From Protopterus annectens (lineage: Eukaryota > Chordata > Ceratodontiformes > Protopteridae): 64,000 bases of DNA. Location of the stretch: positions 225,950,611 through 226,014,610 of the forward strand of contig NC_056740.1 of assembly GCF_019279795.1 (NCBI RefSeq), written 5' to 3'. Below, in pieces: positions 32,681-44,067 of this stretch (within the stretch, counting starts at the first letter, position 1; every line of letters starts with the position of its first letter). A program made the position numbers and the translations under genes. The notes under the pieces are model-generated. The model did no database searches. It was not told the origin of the DNA and saw only the letters and a program-made list of their open reading frames with translations.

Positions 32681-32851
32681 GCAGCGAAGCGGCAAACGAG
32701 ATCTGGGGAGTTAGTGCATGGTATTGTGGGATATAGGGCTGCCTCGAGCCAGTAAAAATAGCTCTTGAGCTATAATATAGGCCGAGTCGGAGCCGAGGAT
32801 GAGCTCCGAACCCATCCAGCAAGAATGAAGGCGAGAATGACAACTTAACAT
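32680..32851 (-). repeat. DIRS copy D right ITR
   Basis: From GAAGCGGCAAACGAGATCTG through GAACCCATCCAGCAAGAATG to the end GACAACTTAACAT. Inverted match to 26,713-26,905. Confidence 0.88.
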
Positions 32852-33900
32852 TTAATTTTATACAACAATTTTATTTCTTTTGAAGGGGAGTTTTTTGTCA
32901 GGTAAAAGGGGTCTCCGTGGGTGTGAGTTGTTTTCTTGTATATGCAAATTTAGTTATGCATGCAAAAGACCTACATATTTAATTCTAAGTTTAAGGATTG
33001 TTGGTACACATACCTATACTTCTTGGATGATATTTTTATCTTATGGAAAGACCTGGGTTCATTCAAAGATGAATTTTTACTTCACATTAACAGCACAATC
33101 GCCTTTCTTAGGTTTACACCTACACATTCTGTAGACCAAATCGATTACCTAGATGTGATGATTTTCAAAGATATAATCAATGGATGTTTTAGTTCAAAAA
33201 TCTTTAGAAAAGCTATGTTTTCCAACAGTTATTCAGAGTACAACAGCTGCCATCCAAGGTTATGAAGAAAAACATTTCGAAGGGGCAACTTGTTAGAGTA
33301 GCCAGAATGTGCTCTGATGTTATAAGTTTTAAGTCAGTAGGTAACATTTTGAGAAATTTGATTTAGGAAATGGGGCACCTGTCCAATCTATTATCCAAAA
33401 TTAGTGATGAAATATTGAAAGGTTGGGGTACCAAATACAAATCCTTGTAAATCCTTGTTAGGGTCGGAAGTTTCAGGAAGTTCTTTTACGAAGCATGACA
33501 ATGCAACTAGTTCAAAAGTCTTTTCCAACTCCATGGTGATCACCTTTGATTCTTACTCAAAAGAAATCAAAAATATTGTGGTTAGAAATTGGAGTGCATT
33601 TAAGGAGGACATTGAGATCATTACGAAGTTGAAGAACTTATTGGAACATCCCAGAAATAATTTTGCCAACTTTGAAAATAGGAACACTAGGAGCTGTGGT
33701 GCATGCAATCAGTGCAGATACAATTTAGATCAGTCTAAAGTTATTCTGGGACCCCACCTGTTGAGATTGTATTGAGTAATGGTAACTGTACTACTAAAGG
33801 GTTAGTTTACCTTGCTATTTGCGTTAGATGTAACAACTTTTATGTGGGAAAAACTGAAAGGCAATTCCATAAGAGGATATACAAACATAGATTCTAAAAC
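32852..33900 (+). pseudogene. Penelope-like element 1, 3' part (RT end and GIY-YIG)
   Basis: Continues PLE 1 after copy D. The RT catalytic block reads YFLDDIFILWKDLGSF at about 33,017-33,064, the PLE equivalent of the xxDD box with its usual DDIF-W context. Then come KIFRKAMFSNSYSEYNSCHP and later SCGACNQCRY (Cys cluster). At about 33,800-33,895 the GIY-YIG endonuclease is recognisable: CNNFYVGKTERQFHKRIYKH. Several frameshifts; not functional. The endonuclease would nick target DNA in an intact element. Confidence 0.75.
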
Positions 33901-33945
33901 TCCAAACCTGAGCTATAAATCCTGATCGACCAAACTAGCAATACA

Positions 33946-34004
33946 AGAAAACCAAAGTCCTCAGGAACCACAAGGCTTGTGGTTCCTGAGTACTTTGGTT
34001 TTCT
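33946..34004. repeat. 29-bp-arm perfect hairpin at the end of PLE 1
   Basis: Left arm 33,946-33,974 and right arm 33,976-34,004 are complementary, with one mismatch and a 1-base spacer (core AGGAACCACAAG / CTTGTGGTTCCT). A cruciform or RNA hairpin candidate close to where PLE similarity ends. Confidence 0.9.
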
Positions 34005-34570
34005 TTGTCTTACTAAACAAACATACCCACACAATAGCTAAGGGCAACATTAACAATTCCCTGTACAAACACACACTTAGTTGCCCTTCTTTTACTAAAT
34101 TTCTATTTGGTATTCTGGAAATTGTTGCTAAGTGTTCGGGAAGAGGGGCACGGGAAACTGAAACTGAGAAAAGGAATTAATCTGGCAACTCAGATTAAAT
34201 GCAGCATCTAAATGAGGGATATTAAATATTTATATAAAAAACTTTCACAGCATTTTTATTTTGATTTTTTTTTGTTCTGGATTTTCAACAGAAGATACAT
34301 ACATATTCTTTAAAAAAATGAATACTTTTTATAAAAAATATACTAAGCAGAAGTTTTTTAGCAGGTTTAAGACACTGTTCCTTTAATTCTTAATTACTTT
34401 GTTATTTATCATATGACCATTTAAATAAATTATATAAGGGTTTTATTGATTTAATTTAACAGTTCTGCTGAAGTCCCAAGCTTGAAGGGATGAAAGCATT
34501 AAACCATTATTTGCTGTTTTATTGTAGTTTAGAAATATATTTATTTGAAAAATATTTGTTGTTAGTGTTT
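34005..34570. other. AT-rich interval, nothing recognised
   Basis: Strongly AT-rich with long T and A runs. Short open frames have no recognisable domain. Confidence 0.55.
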
Positions 34571-35390
34571 TTTATTCAAGCAACTGGTTCATGTTTCCAA
34601 TACCTGGGGTGCATGGTTGATACAACATGAGCTTTGGTGTTCTCCTAATGAAGGGAAAGAGAAGTATAGGGAAGTCCAGAACGTGACAGTACTGAGTCCA
34701 AATGATTTGAGATAGAACTGAATCTTCCTCAAGTGGAGTCTGGCAAATAATATTACAGGAATTGTTCATACCATGTACCCAAAGGCCCTCTGAATCTCTC
34801 TTGCTGTGGTCACATGTAAAGGTAGAAATGACTAGAGACAGAAACAGAACTTTGAAGAAAAGAAGGATGTCTGTCACTGAGTGAGTATTGAGTCTGCATC
34901 CAAGGAAAATCAGATCCTGGGATGGGGATAACAAAAAGCTTTTGAGGTTTAAGGTAAACTACAGATAGTGCAGAAAGTCTGTTGTGATGTTCAAGTCTTT
35001 TAGAAAACCCACCTTCAAAGAAGCATGAATAAGGGAAATTTTGAATTCCTTGAAGTCTGTAAAAGGCAATGACAGGAGCAAGGTACTTTGTGAATACTCA
35101 TAGGGGACTGAGAAGACCAAAAGGTAAAACAGAAAACTGAAAGCGAAATGACAACATACAAAATCTTAAGAATTTCCCGAAGTTTGGGTGAATAGGAATG
35201 TATAAGTAGGTGTCCAAAATCTGATGTCACCACAATGACCTGAGAAAGGCTCATCAGGAATAAGAACTGATGTATCAACATTCTAAAACTTGGAACTTTG
35301 AGAAAGGTGTTGAGAAAAGAGAGGTCCAGAATAGGTGTGCCATTGCTCTCCTTTCCCCAGGAAATTTATGGGGTGAAAGCCTTTCCCCAT
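34570..35390 (-). pseudogene. Old DIRS-like reverse transcriptase remnant
   Basis: The minus strand keeps decayed RT blocks in order. A segment near 35,125 corresponds to LPFGL--APRVFTK. Near 35,040 an FPY residue of the FPYLDD block is visible with the Asp pair lost. At 34,870-34,930 LSPSQDLIFLGCRLNT matches the thumb block LSPWQCINFIGAVLNT of copy D. It is much more diverged than copies B-G, and its right side abuts the left end of copy E. Confidence 0.55.
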
Positions 35391-35398
35391 CTGATGAA

Positions 35399-35640
35399 AA
35401 TAAAGGTATGCATTCAACATACATCTGTGTTGTCCATTTTCATTCTTCCTCAACTGTTGGGTTCAGACTGGATCCTCTGATTTGACTCGGCCGCTTCTTC
35501 CAGCTTGTGGAACACTAAAACATTCAAGCTCCTCACTACTCGCAATGCTGCAGTCACCTAACATACCTCAGACCTTGTTTGCTGCCCTTTATACATGCAA
35601 AGCAGTAGGAGATGATAAAATAACAGAATCTGGGTAAGAC
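35399..35640 (-). repeat. DIRS copy E left ITR
   Basis: Degraded end (AATAAAGGTATGC instead of AAGAAGTTATG), then TGTTGTCCATTTTCATTC and CTCAACTGTTGGGTTC, ending in the CTCAGACCTTGTTTGCTGCC region. The complement is found in the ICR near 38,290-38,330. Confidence 0.72.
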
Positions 35641-38222
35641 AGCGATTCAGGTCGTAGCCTGCTATAGGTCCCCAACCATGTCCCAAGTCTCTCACCCCCC
35701 GTTCCTAAGCATCCTGGAGACTATTAGGGTCCAACCCAACACTCTTATACTAGGTGACTTCAACTACCCCTCCATCAACTGGGAAAATTATTCATGCATC
35801 AATACACTGGCCCAATGCTTCCTAGAATTCATCAATTCCAATGTCTTGGACCAGCTCATTCTTACCCCCACTAGAGGAAGCAACATCCTTGACCTGGTTA
35901 TTACTAACATGGGCAACCATTGCTCTACACCAATATTCAATTCCTCCCTGGTTAGGTCCAACCATAAACTAATCACCATGGAAATCCACATCTCATCCAT
36001 ACCCCCTGCTAAGGTAACCGCCATGAAAAATTTCTCCAAAGTTGACTTTGGGCTCCTAAAAACAGAGGCGGATAACTTCACGGCACCCATGTCAATGGAA
36101 AATAGATGCATGGCTGACGAATCATACACCCATGCACTGTACGAACACGTATGTAAATACATGGAACTAGCCATACCCAACAGAACCAAGATGCTCTCCA
36201 CCACAAAAAGAAGCCAACATGGTGGTCCCCTGCCATTAATAAACTCTATAATAGCAGGAAGAAACTGTTGCAGAAAAGGTGAAATCCCAAGACTGGAAAA
36301 ACTCCCTTATTAGCCTCAACAAAACGTTGAGATCCCACATCAAAACTTCTAAAGCCAGCTATGAAGGCAGAATTGTAGCAGACACTAAAAACAACCACAA
36401 AGCCTTCTATAGTTATATCAAGAATCTCCATTGCAATACCCATGTTTGCTCTAAGTTACTACACAATGGTACCTCCTATACTGAGCCAACAGATATTGCC
36501 AACATGCTGGCCAACAGATTCAGTGCCAACTTTACCCTCCCCCAAAGGACCAATCACATTACTGGAGGAATTCCAGGCACCCAGCATTACTGCAGCACAG
36601 GTTAAATCTGCATTGTCCAAGGCCAAGAATACAGCTTCCATGGGCCCCGGCAATATCCCTGGATGTGTTCTACATGAACTATGAAGTGAACTAGCACCAT
36701 ATCTGTGTGTCCTGTTCAATCACAGCCTCACCTCAGGCTTTGTCCCTACTGAATGGTGTACTACTACAGTCATCCATCTCCATAAAGGAGTTGCAACTAC
36801 AGACCCTGGGAATTATCGCCCCATTAGTCAGATGAGCCTGATATGTAAGGCTATGGAGCTTATCATCACAGACCTAATTAACAAGGATATAGGGAATATC
36901 CAAACTCTAGATCCCACTCATTTTGGTTTTATGAAAGGTAGATCACGCCTGCTCAACCTGATTGACTTCTTTGAGTCAGTCACCAGAGCTGTGGATGAGG
37001 GCAAGGCAGTTCATACACCCTACCTCGATCTAGCCAAGGCCTTTGATACCATTCCCCACTCAGGAATTATTGATAAACTCACCAAACTAGGCAACAAATC
37101 CTATATCACTAGGTGGGTTGCAAAATGGATCACAGATAGAACCCACAGTGTGAAAGTAGCAGACTCCAAGTCAGACTGCTGACCAGTCATGAATGAAGTC
37201 CCACAGGGATCGGTCATGGGTCCTCTCCTGTTTTGCATCTACTTCTCAGAAGTCCAGGCCAACACAGAGGGAATCTGGTTGACCAAGTTTACAGATGATT
37301 GCAAGCTGGGAGCCATTATTAACTCCACAAGTGATGTAGACATCCTACAAAAAGGCCTCACTGAGACCAATGACTGGTGTAGAAACCATGGGCTTAAGCT
37401 TAATGCCAAAAAATGCATCGTCATCCCCTTTGGGAAAAACTCAGTTCCCACTAATTACCACATCGATGGGAGCCCACAGTACACTGAAGGCATTATAAAA
37501 GATCTGGGGACACAGGTTGACACCAACCTCTCCTTCGACCACCACATTGCCACTGTGGTCAGAAAGTCCTTCTATGTGGCACATCTCATTACCAAAGATT
37601 TTGCATCCAGGAAGAAAGAGGTCATCATCTCTCTCTACTCTTCTCTCATTATGCCAGTCATCAAGTATAATGCCCCATTTGGCATGTACCTCACTAGACG
37701 CATGCAGAAGCTGGAAAGGCCACAAAAGTACCTCATGAAGAGGATCATAGGCCTTAAACACATGTCCTGCATCGACAGACTCAAAAAAACTCCAGCTATT
37801 CTCTGTCTCATATCACCTACTGCTTGACTTACTAAGCTTTGTCTGACCCAGCCCTGTTAGAAATGCTATATCTAAAGAAATTCCAATCCTTCCGCACCAC
37901 ACGCTCCGGAGATCTCAACCTCATTACCACAATCAACACAGCATGCTGGAGGGACAGGTTCACAACCCAGAGACTGCCCATGCTCTGGAATAGACTTCCC
38001 ATATATGTCAAGCAGAGCACCTCACTAGCCCTCTTCAAGAGAAATCTTGACGAGTGGATTGGAAATAGAAAGTTCACCCCGGGGATCACGCCAGTGGCTC
38101 TTCTTGATAGAGGCACTGGGAACTAACGTCAGGTGGCATGATGCTAGGGCACTTCTTTGGGATAGGCTTGTAAAGGCTCAAGGGCCATTAGCCTAGTACA
38201 CAACTATGAACCTATGAACCTA
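35640..38222 (+). pseudogene. CR1-like LINE, 5'-truncated
   Basis: Non-LTR retrotransposon. The endonuclease C-terminus is present (TLILGDFNYPSINWE, ILDLVITN, RSNHKLI near 35,735-35,975), followed by the RT: DPTHFGFMKGRS, PYLDLAKAFDTIPHSG (palm Asp), VPQGSVMGPLLFCIYF, and an active site reading FTDD (TKFTDDCKLG, about 37,286-37,315) where relatives have F/Y-A-DD. The C-terminal part (LWNRLPIYVKQSTSLALFKR) runs to 38,126. The 3' end carries tandem CTATGAAC-type octamers (38,203-38,222), as in the CR1 clade. Frames break at 36,313, 37,182 and 37,827. Confidence 0.82.
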
Positions 38223-38279
38223 AACAAAGGAACTGTAGATCCTCCTGTATTTTTGAGTCAAATAAGTAGGGGTTGGTGG

Positions 38280-38400
38280 GAGGGAAGTTGAGGAAGAATG
38301 AAAATGGACAATGCAGATGGCACATTATGGTGAGTACATAACTTTTTTATCTGATGTTATCATTCTCATTCATTCCTCAACTGTTGGGACAGAGGTCCAA
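38280..38400 (-). repeat. DIRS copy E ICR
   Basis: Left half GAGGAAGAATGAAAATGGAC...TACATAACTTTTTTAT complements copy E's own left end. Right half CTGATGTTATCATTCTC...CTCAACTGTTGGGAC should complement the right end, but does not match the right ITR at 49,440-49,606 (see findings). Confidence 0.72.
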
Positions 38401-38404
38401 GCTA

Positions 38405-40250
38405 CCTAAATCAAGGCAGGACTTAAAGGAAGGATATTCCTGAGCACAGCTGAGCCAAAGGCTACTTTTCTTCTAAAGACCAGATCCAATTTGTAATGAG
38501 CAATAAAGGTATGAGGAATAGTCCAGGCTGTGACTGCACAAATATCATACAATAAAAATCTAGATAATAAGGCTGAAAAAGTGGCCATAGACCTGGTGGA
38601 ATGTGCTTTTGGTGTTTTTTTAACTCATTCACTCCACTGGAGCTCAGGAAGCTTGCACTGTAACTTCCAATGGGTGGAGCCTAAGCCTTTTGACAGAATC
38701 AAATTAAGTCCTCACATTTCAAATAAATGTTCGTAGCTCTGGAACCACAGTGGTTATGAAAGAAGTATAAATACATGGCAATCTCTTCAGTGCAAACTAT
38801 TTTTTTAATGGTAGTATTGAACCGAATTTTATAAGTCACAATAAACACAGTAACTATTACATTTGTAATATTTTGTAAACTACTTACAACATCTCAGCAA
38901 TCAGTCAAGTCACACACATACTGTCAGCAGCATTTTATTCATCTAGCTGAGAGTATTCATATGAGGCTAAGGAGTTCTCTCTGTGTTACCTGGTTGTTGA
39001 GATATTTAGAAAAATGTGAAAATTATATCTATATAAATTAATATCATAAAAACAACAGTTGATATATATTTAAATGCACTAGATAGAGATCAAATATTAA
39101 TGTAGTTGAGTTTGCCATTGTGTAACGTTTAAGATCTTTTAAAACCTTGTACAAAGCATGGTTTTAGAATTATTGATGCAAATATGAACAATCAACATTT
39201 GACGCCTAGAGGCATCAGTAGGAGTTAACTGTAGATGCACTTGGAGGCATCACTTGGATGTAATGAGTTAAAGACAAGCTCAATCTTTCATACACAAAGA
39301 TAATACTATCAGTTAACCATTTGGCTAAAGTCACTTTAGAAACTGGTTTACCTAATTTTGATTAAAAAATATATATATTTGTTTTGATTTCATCAAATTT
39401 TTGGTTCTATGTAGATAAAACAATTGTCTGTGAACATCCAAAAGGTGTAACATATATGCTCTGTTATTTGAGAAATTTGGAAAGAAAACTAGAAGATTGA
39501 TAGTTTGATTAATATTGGATTCTGAAACCACCTAAGGGCAGAAAGGAAGTATTAGTCCATAGGGACACAGTCCTTATGAAAAATCAAATAAGGTGATTTA
39601 GATGACAGGGCTTGCAATTCTGATACTGTTCTAGCAGAGGTAATAGCCACTAAAAAGATAGCTTTCCAGGTCAAGAATTTTAGTTCACATTTAGGTAATG
39701 GTTCAAATGTTGATTGTGTTAAAGTTTGCAAAATAATGTTCAAATCCCAAGGAGGAGGAGTAGGATCTTTTAATAGAGATTTAAGTAGGAAAATTCCTCT
39801 TAGAAAGGCTTTGCAAAGTTTGGAGGATGCTAAAGATGAATTATTTACTCCTATATGAAAATCTGAAATGGCAGCTAATTGTACTTTTACAGTAGAAGAG
39901 CTAGCACCTTCATTGAAAAATTGTAGCTAAAAATTCAAGAACTTTAGGAATCGGTGCTGAAAATGGATCTAAATTCTATTGCTGTGCCCAAATGACAAAT
40001 CTTTTCCATTCCTAGTGTAAGCTTTGTGAGATGATAAAGGAATGGTAAGGACAGGGGAGGAGAGCCTGGGATGTATAGCTATCAACAGTACTGGAGAAAC
40101 CATGTGGTCAGTTTTAGGCCTGGAATGTCCAGATGAATCATGTTTGTTGGGTGAGGCAGCAGGTCTAGAGTTGGATCCAGGATCCAGGGAAATGAAGTAG
40201 ATGAGGCCAAAGAAAGAGAAACCAAATCTAACAAGACCAGTAGGATGCAA
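38405..40250 (-). pseudogene. DIRS copy E tyrosine recombinase, split by a MITE
   Basis: The C-terminal part (38,405-38,619) keeps HTFIAHYKLDLVFR with the nucleophile Tyr. The N-terminal and box I parts lie at 39,272-40,250. Box I reads SARTVSELQALS, so the catalytic Arg is Thr (ACA, minus strand, 39,627-39,629). SHKAY near 40,030 marks the core-binding part. The MITE at 38,624-39,267 and frameshifts split the gene. Inactive. Confidence 0.78.
38620..39271. mobile_element. TTAA-flanked MITE (piggyBac/Kolobok-type candidate)
   Basis: A 644-bp element (38,624-39,267) between TTAA target copies (38,620-38,623 and 39,268-39,271). Terminal inverted bases CTCATT...AATGAG are exact and continue with partial similarity (TCACTCCA / ACATCCAA). 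No ORF. TTAA target duplication is characteristic of piggyBac and Kolobok superfamilies; which of the two is not decided. Confidence 0.65.
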
Positions 40251-40299
40251 TGAGGATGACTGTGCTCTTCAATTGATATGCTTTCTGGAGACATTTGGG

Positions 40300-41900
40300 G
40301 ATTGGGGTAGTGGGGGATAGGGTAGAGGAGACTGGGGGGCAATCATGATGTTGAACGTCCCTTAGTGACTCTTCCATAGGTGGGATCATGACAAAGGACC
40401 TGCTGCACTTGTTGCTGAGGGGAAATGAAAAGAGGTCACAGCATGGCTGTCCCCATCAACAGAAAATCCTTTCTGCAACCTTTATATTGAAGGATCACTC
40501 GTGAGGCATTAAAATAGACCTGCTTAACTTGTCTGCAATCACATTGGATTTCCCTAGAATGGGCATTGCCATCAGAAAGCAATTGGATGAAACTGCCCAT
40601 TTCCACACTATCAGAGCTTCTCATCAAAGGGGGTAAGATTTGGTTTCCCCTTGTTTGTTGATGTACCAGACCACTGATACATTGTCTGTCTGAATCGCAA
40701 TTGTCCCAGTGGGGAAAGCAACTTGAAAGGGCTGCAACACTAGAAGGACAACTCTCATTTCCAGGACATTGATATGCAGGTTGGTCTCTTTTGGGGACCA
40801 TATGTCTTGGACTGTCTTTTCCAAGAAGTGCCCCCCACTCAATCTGGGAGGTGTCCGTGGTCACTATGGCCTTGGGCTGAAGAAGAACAGAAGGATGACC
40901 TTCTTGTATTTGAGAGGAATATATCAACCACAGAAGATAATTTTTGCAAGTTTGTGTTATTTTGATCTGACTGGATAATGGTTGACTGAGAATGGACCAC
41001 AGAGATGGGACTACCCATTGAAGAATCCTTATATAGTACCTTGCCAACAGTACCAGAATGATTGCTGCTGACATGGAACCCAAAGCTTGGAGGATCAGTT
41101 GATCTGAAAAAGAAGAACTCTGAATGAGCTTGGAGGATCAGTTGATCTGAAAAAGAAGAACTCTGAATGACCTTTTTGACCTGGAACTGAATTGATTGAA
41201 CACTGGACAGCAAAGTGAAGCTGTTTGAGTGACTGTATTTAGTGAGGCACAGATGAACTCCAATATCTGTGTTTGTTCAAAATGAGATTTGTTGTGATTG
41301 ATTAAAATCTCCAGGTGCAAGCATAACTGGAGTACGTAGTCTCAAGGTAGAATCAGTTGATGCCTGGTCACAGCAGTTATGAGGCATTCGTCAAGATATG
41401 GAAACACCTGGAATCTCTGCAGTTTCAATTGAGCTGCTAATACTGGCATACTCTTGGTGAACACCTTGGGGGCTGTGATGAGGCCAAAGGGCAAAGCTCT
41501 GAATTATAATAACTAGCTCCCAGCAGGAAGCGTAGATATTTTCGGGACTGTCTGTTCATTTTGATGTGATAATACACATCCTGATGATCTATTGAGCACA
41601 TCCAGTTACCTTGTGCAGAAAAGGCAGACCAAACTGAACCATGACCATCTGGAACTTTGTATACTGAACCAATTGATTTAGATTGCTGAGATCAAAAATT
41701 GGTAATAAGTTCTGGACTCTATCTGGCCTGTGGGAACTTCTTGGATGACTCTTTTTTAGCAGCTTGTTTATTTCTATTGCTGCTGCATCCCTCTGATTGG
41801 GTGCAACATCAGGGATTTTGTTTATTACTAGTGAGGGTGGAAGGGAAAGGGTATTATATAACCTCTGGATATTATCCTCCAAACACATGAATCTTTTTAA
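40300..41900 (-). pseudogene. DIRS copy E RNase H and reverse transcriptase
   Basis: RNase H part: INVLEMRVVLLVL (Glu) and QTDNVSVVWYINKQGETKS (Asp) near 40,770-40,640. The RT part reaches about 41,890 (DVAPNQRDAAAIEINKLL, DLSNLNQLVQYTKFQMV). The active site reads YLDE (41,387-41,398), and a 43-bp tandem duplication (41,085-41,170) shifts the frame in the thumb region. Confidence 0.75.
41085..41170. repeat. 43-bp exact tandem duplication in copy E RT
   Basis: GCTTGGAGGATCAGTTGATC and the following 23 bp occur at 41,085-41,127 and again at 41,128-41,170 without a change. The length is not a multiple of three. Confidence 0.93.
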
Positions 41901-43799
41901 ATATGTTGCCAGGCTCTCTGATGCAGGGATAAATGACCCCTGACTACTTCCAGAGATGGACAGTCAAGCCTCCTTTCAGGAGCACTGATATGACCTATCA
42001 GAGAAGGTATCTCTGGATCCTTGGTTATGCAGACCACCTCTGCCAGGGGGATGTCATCTTCCATACTGAACCTTGGAGAGTATCTCCCAGCTCTTTCAGG
42101 AGATCCCTCTATAGTCTTGCAAAATGGGTGACGTAGTTCAGTGATCTAAGAGAAAAGGCCACTGAAGAAAAAAATGTGCTTCCTGTACCTGTCCATAGCC
42201 CCGGATTCCTTGTTTGGGGATGGACAGAAGAAGATGCCTCTGAGAGTTCCTTCTTAGTGGCCACCGCCATGACCATGGCATCAACTGGGACTCCTTTCGC
42301 TAAAATATATTTATCAGGGGGATGTAATAATTTTTTTGGCTCCTAGGAGTAGGCTCCCACACCTTTCGAGAAACTAGCTCAAGGAGCTCATCGAAAGGTG
42401 GAGTCACCCAAGATGTGGAAGGGTGAGACTCAAAGGCCTTCAGGTATACTGACTCCTCTGCCAAAGGGTTAGAGGACTTCCACTCACATCTCTGCTTTAA
42501 CATTTCCAGATGTCTCCAAAGTCTCCAAAGGAGACATCATCAGGAGGTGACCATGGGGACCTTTCTACCTCATTGAGGTCCATATCATAAGTGATGGACT
42601 CCTCTTGGGAGTCTAAGTGCTTCCTCTTGCACAGTCTCTTCTGAGGGACCTCCTCAACAGGGTATTCTGGGGAGGTTTTGGAAGAGTGAGGGGTAGCCTA
42701 TGGGGCATCCTGAGGCCTAGGGTCTCTGCATCCCTGTGGTTGCAGGAGTAAAGAGGCAGGCACCAATGCTCTAGAGGGAGGAATATCCAAAGAAGATGGT
42801 GGACCTATCTGTGGAGACAGCACCCTCCTCATTACCTCAAAAAAAACCCCTGTCCTTGGTCCCTAGATCCAAAGAAGCTGAAGAATCCCCTGGAACCAAG
42901 GATGATGGACTTGAGGCTGAGGTAGGAGACAAACTCCCCCGAACTGAGGCCTAAGAGGCAAAGTCAGATCTGACAATTGTCTGATCTGACTCACCTCCCC
43001 AGACCCAACTGGAGAGTGTCGGCTCCTAGACCCCTCCAGCTCCAATGGATCAGAGGATGTCTGTGCCATGGTTGGATTCGTGGAACCCATGGTAAGTCTC
43101 GGATCCGACACTAGTACCAACTCCAGACCTTCTGACTCCAAAGCCAATGGTTGGATCGAAGGAGGACTTGTAGCAGAGGAAGTGGATGTCATAGGATCTG
43201 AAGCCCTGGGTGGTCAGATCCAATAGTAATTTGGCCAGCACAGGTGTCTATAAAACCCTCTGCATCACCCAATCCATATCATCATTGGAAAGACTCCTAG
43301 AAGATCGGGTCAAGGGAGTGGGAGATTTAAAATAGGGGAGACTGGCTCCAAGGTTGGGGACTGGCTCCTAAGCTCAAATTCCACTGGCACCGAACAAGGT
43401 GTCGGAGCCGATGGGGACCTGTCTGATTCAACAGAATTTGGATCCGAGGAGGACAGTCGAGGAATTTTGTATGCTGGATCCAATGATGAAGATGAGGAAG
43501 GTCTTTTTTTCAGATTTGGAAAATTTGTTTGATTTGTCAGACTTTGCAGTAGGTGACTTAACAGATCTATATGAACCTGGACCTTCTTCCAGTGCCTCTG
43601 AGAAGGGAGATTTTGAGCAGACCTTTTTCCTCTCCAGGAGGGCTCTATGATTAAAAGAGTGGCAAACAGAGCATGACTCCTGGAGATGAACAGCCCCAAG
43701 GCAATAAACACAAAGGGTGTATTTATTGCTGAGGGGCATCTTTTTGCTGCATCTGTCACACTTTTTAAATCCCATCAGTTTAGAATCCTTACCAGACAT
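41900..43799 (-). pseudogene. DIRS copy E ORF1 (gag-like)
   Basis: Start ATG at 43,797-43,799 (MSGKDSKLMGF). Motif CDRC, CVYCLG, H, CSVCHSF intact in the first 50 residues. A Ser/Pro-rich middle follows. WVTPPFDELLELV near 42,390 matches the WVSPPFDPL block. About 450 bp of the C-terminal capsid-like part, present in copy D, is deleted around 42,064. Multiple frame breaks. Confidence 0.75.
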
Positions 43800-43864
43800 T
43801 TTAAGGTGGAAAGGAGAAGAACAACAGCTAACAACACCAGTAACACTGACCAACAAACATTTTT

Positions 43865-43868
<4 letters not shown>

Positions 43869-43918
<50 letters not shown>
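43869..43918. repeat. (TA)n microsatellite before the L2-like LINE
   Basis: About 24 TA units at the junction between DIRS copy E leader and the LINE. Confidence 0.95.
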
Positions 43919-43920
<2 letters not shown>

Positions 43921-44040
43921 GCAAAGTATCATAGAATACTTCACATTAAATATAATACACTATATCTCAAAAGAGTGTTACCTCTTTACAGCAAATTCCC
44001 TAACCCAAGTTATCTAGTACAACTCCTCATAGTAAAGGAC

Positions 44041-44067
44041 GGTGATATTCATCATAACCCTGGCCCA
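44041..44067 (+). other. 2A-like motif at the LINE N-terminus
   Basis: Encodes GDIHHNPGP. The 2A consensus is D(V/I)ExNPGP; here the Glu position is His, so ribosome skipping is probably lost. It lies in a frame one base off the endonuclease ORF that begins at 44,042. Confidence 0.6.

Larger units (their letters stand above)
26713..32851 (-). mobile_element. DIRS copy D, near-intact full-length element
   Basis: 6.1-kb YR retrotransposon with both ITRs, an ICR, an intact 396-codon YR, an RNase H segment, an RT with YLDD and a 609-codon ORF1 segment. Breaks seen: one frameshift near the start of ORF1 (about 32,185), one in RT near 29,600, and one at a C9 run (about 29,009-29,017) before RNase H. 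It interrupts PLE 1 without an obvious target duplication, as is usual for DIRS integration. Confidence 0.92.

Noticed and set aside
25008..41170. Two 43-bp tandem duplications (25,008-25,093 and 41,085-41,170) as a common mechanism
   Set aside because: The sequences are unrelated and lie in different elements. Equal length is most likely coincidence.
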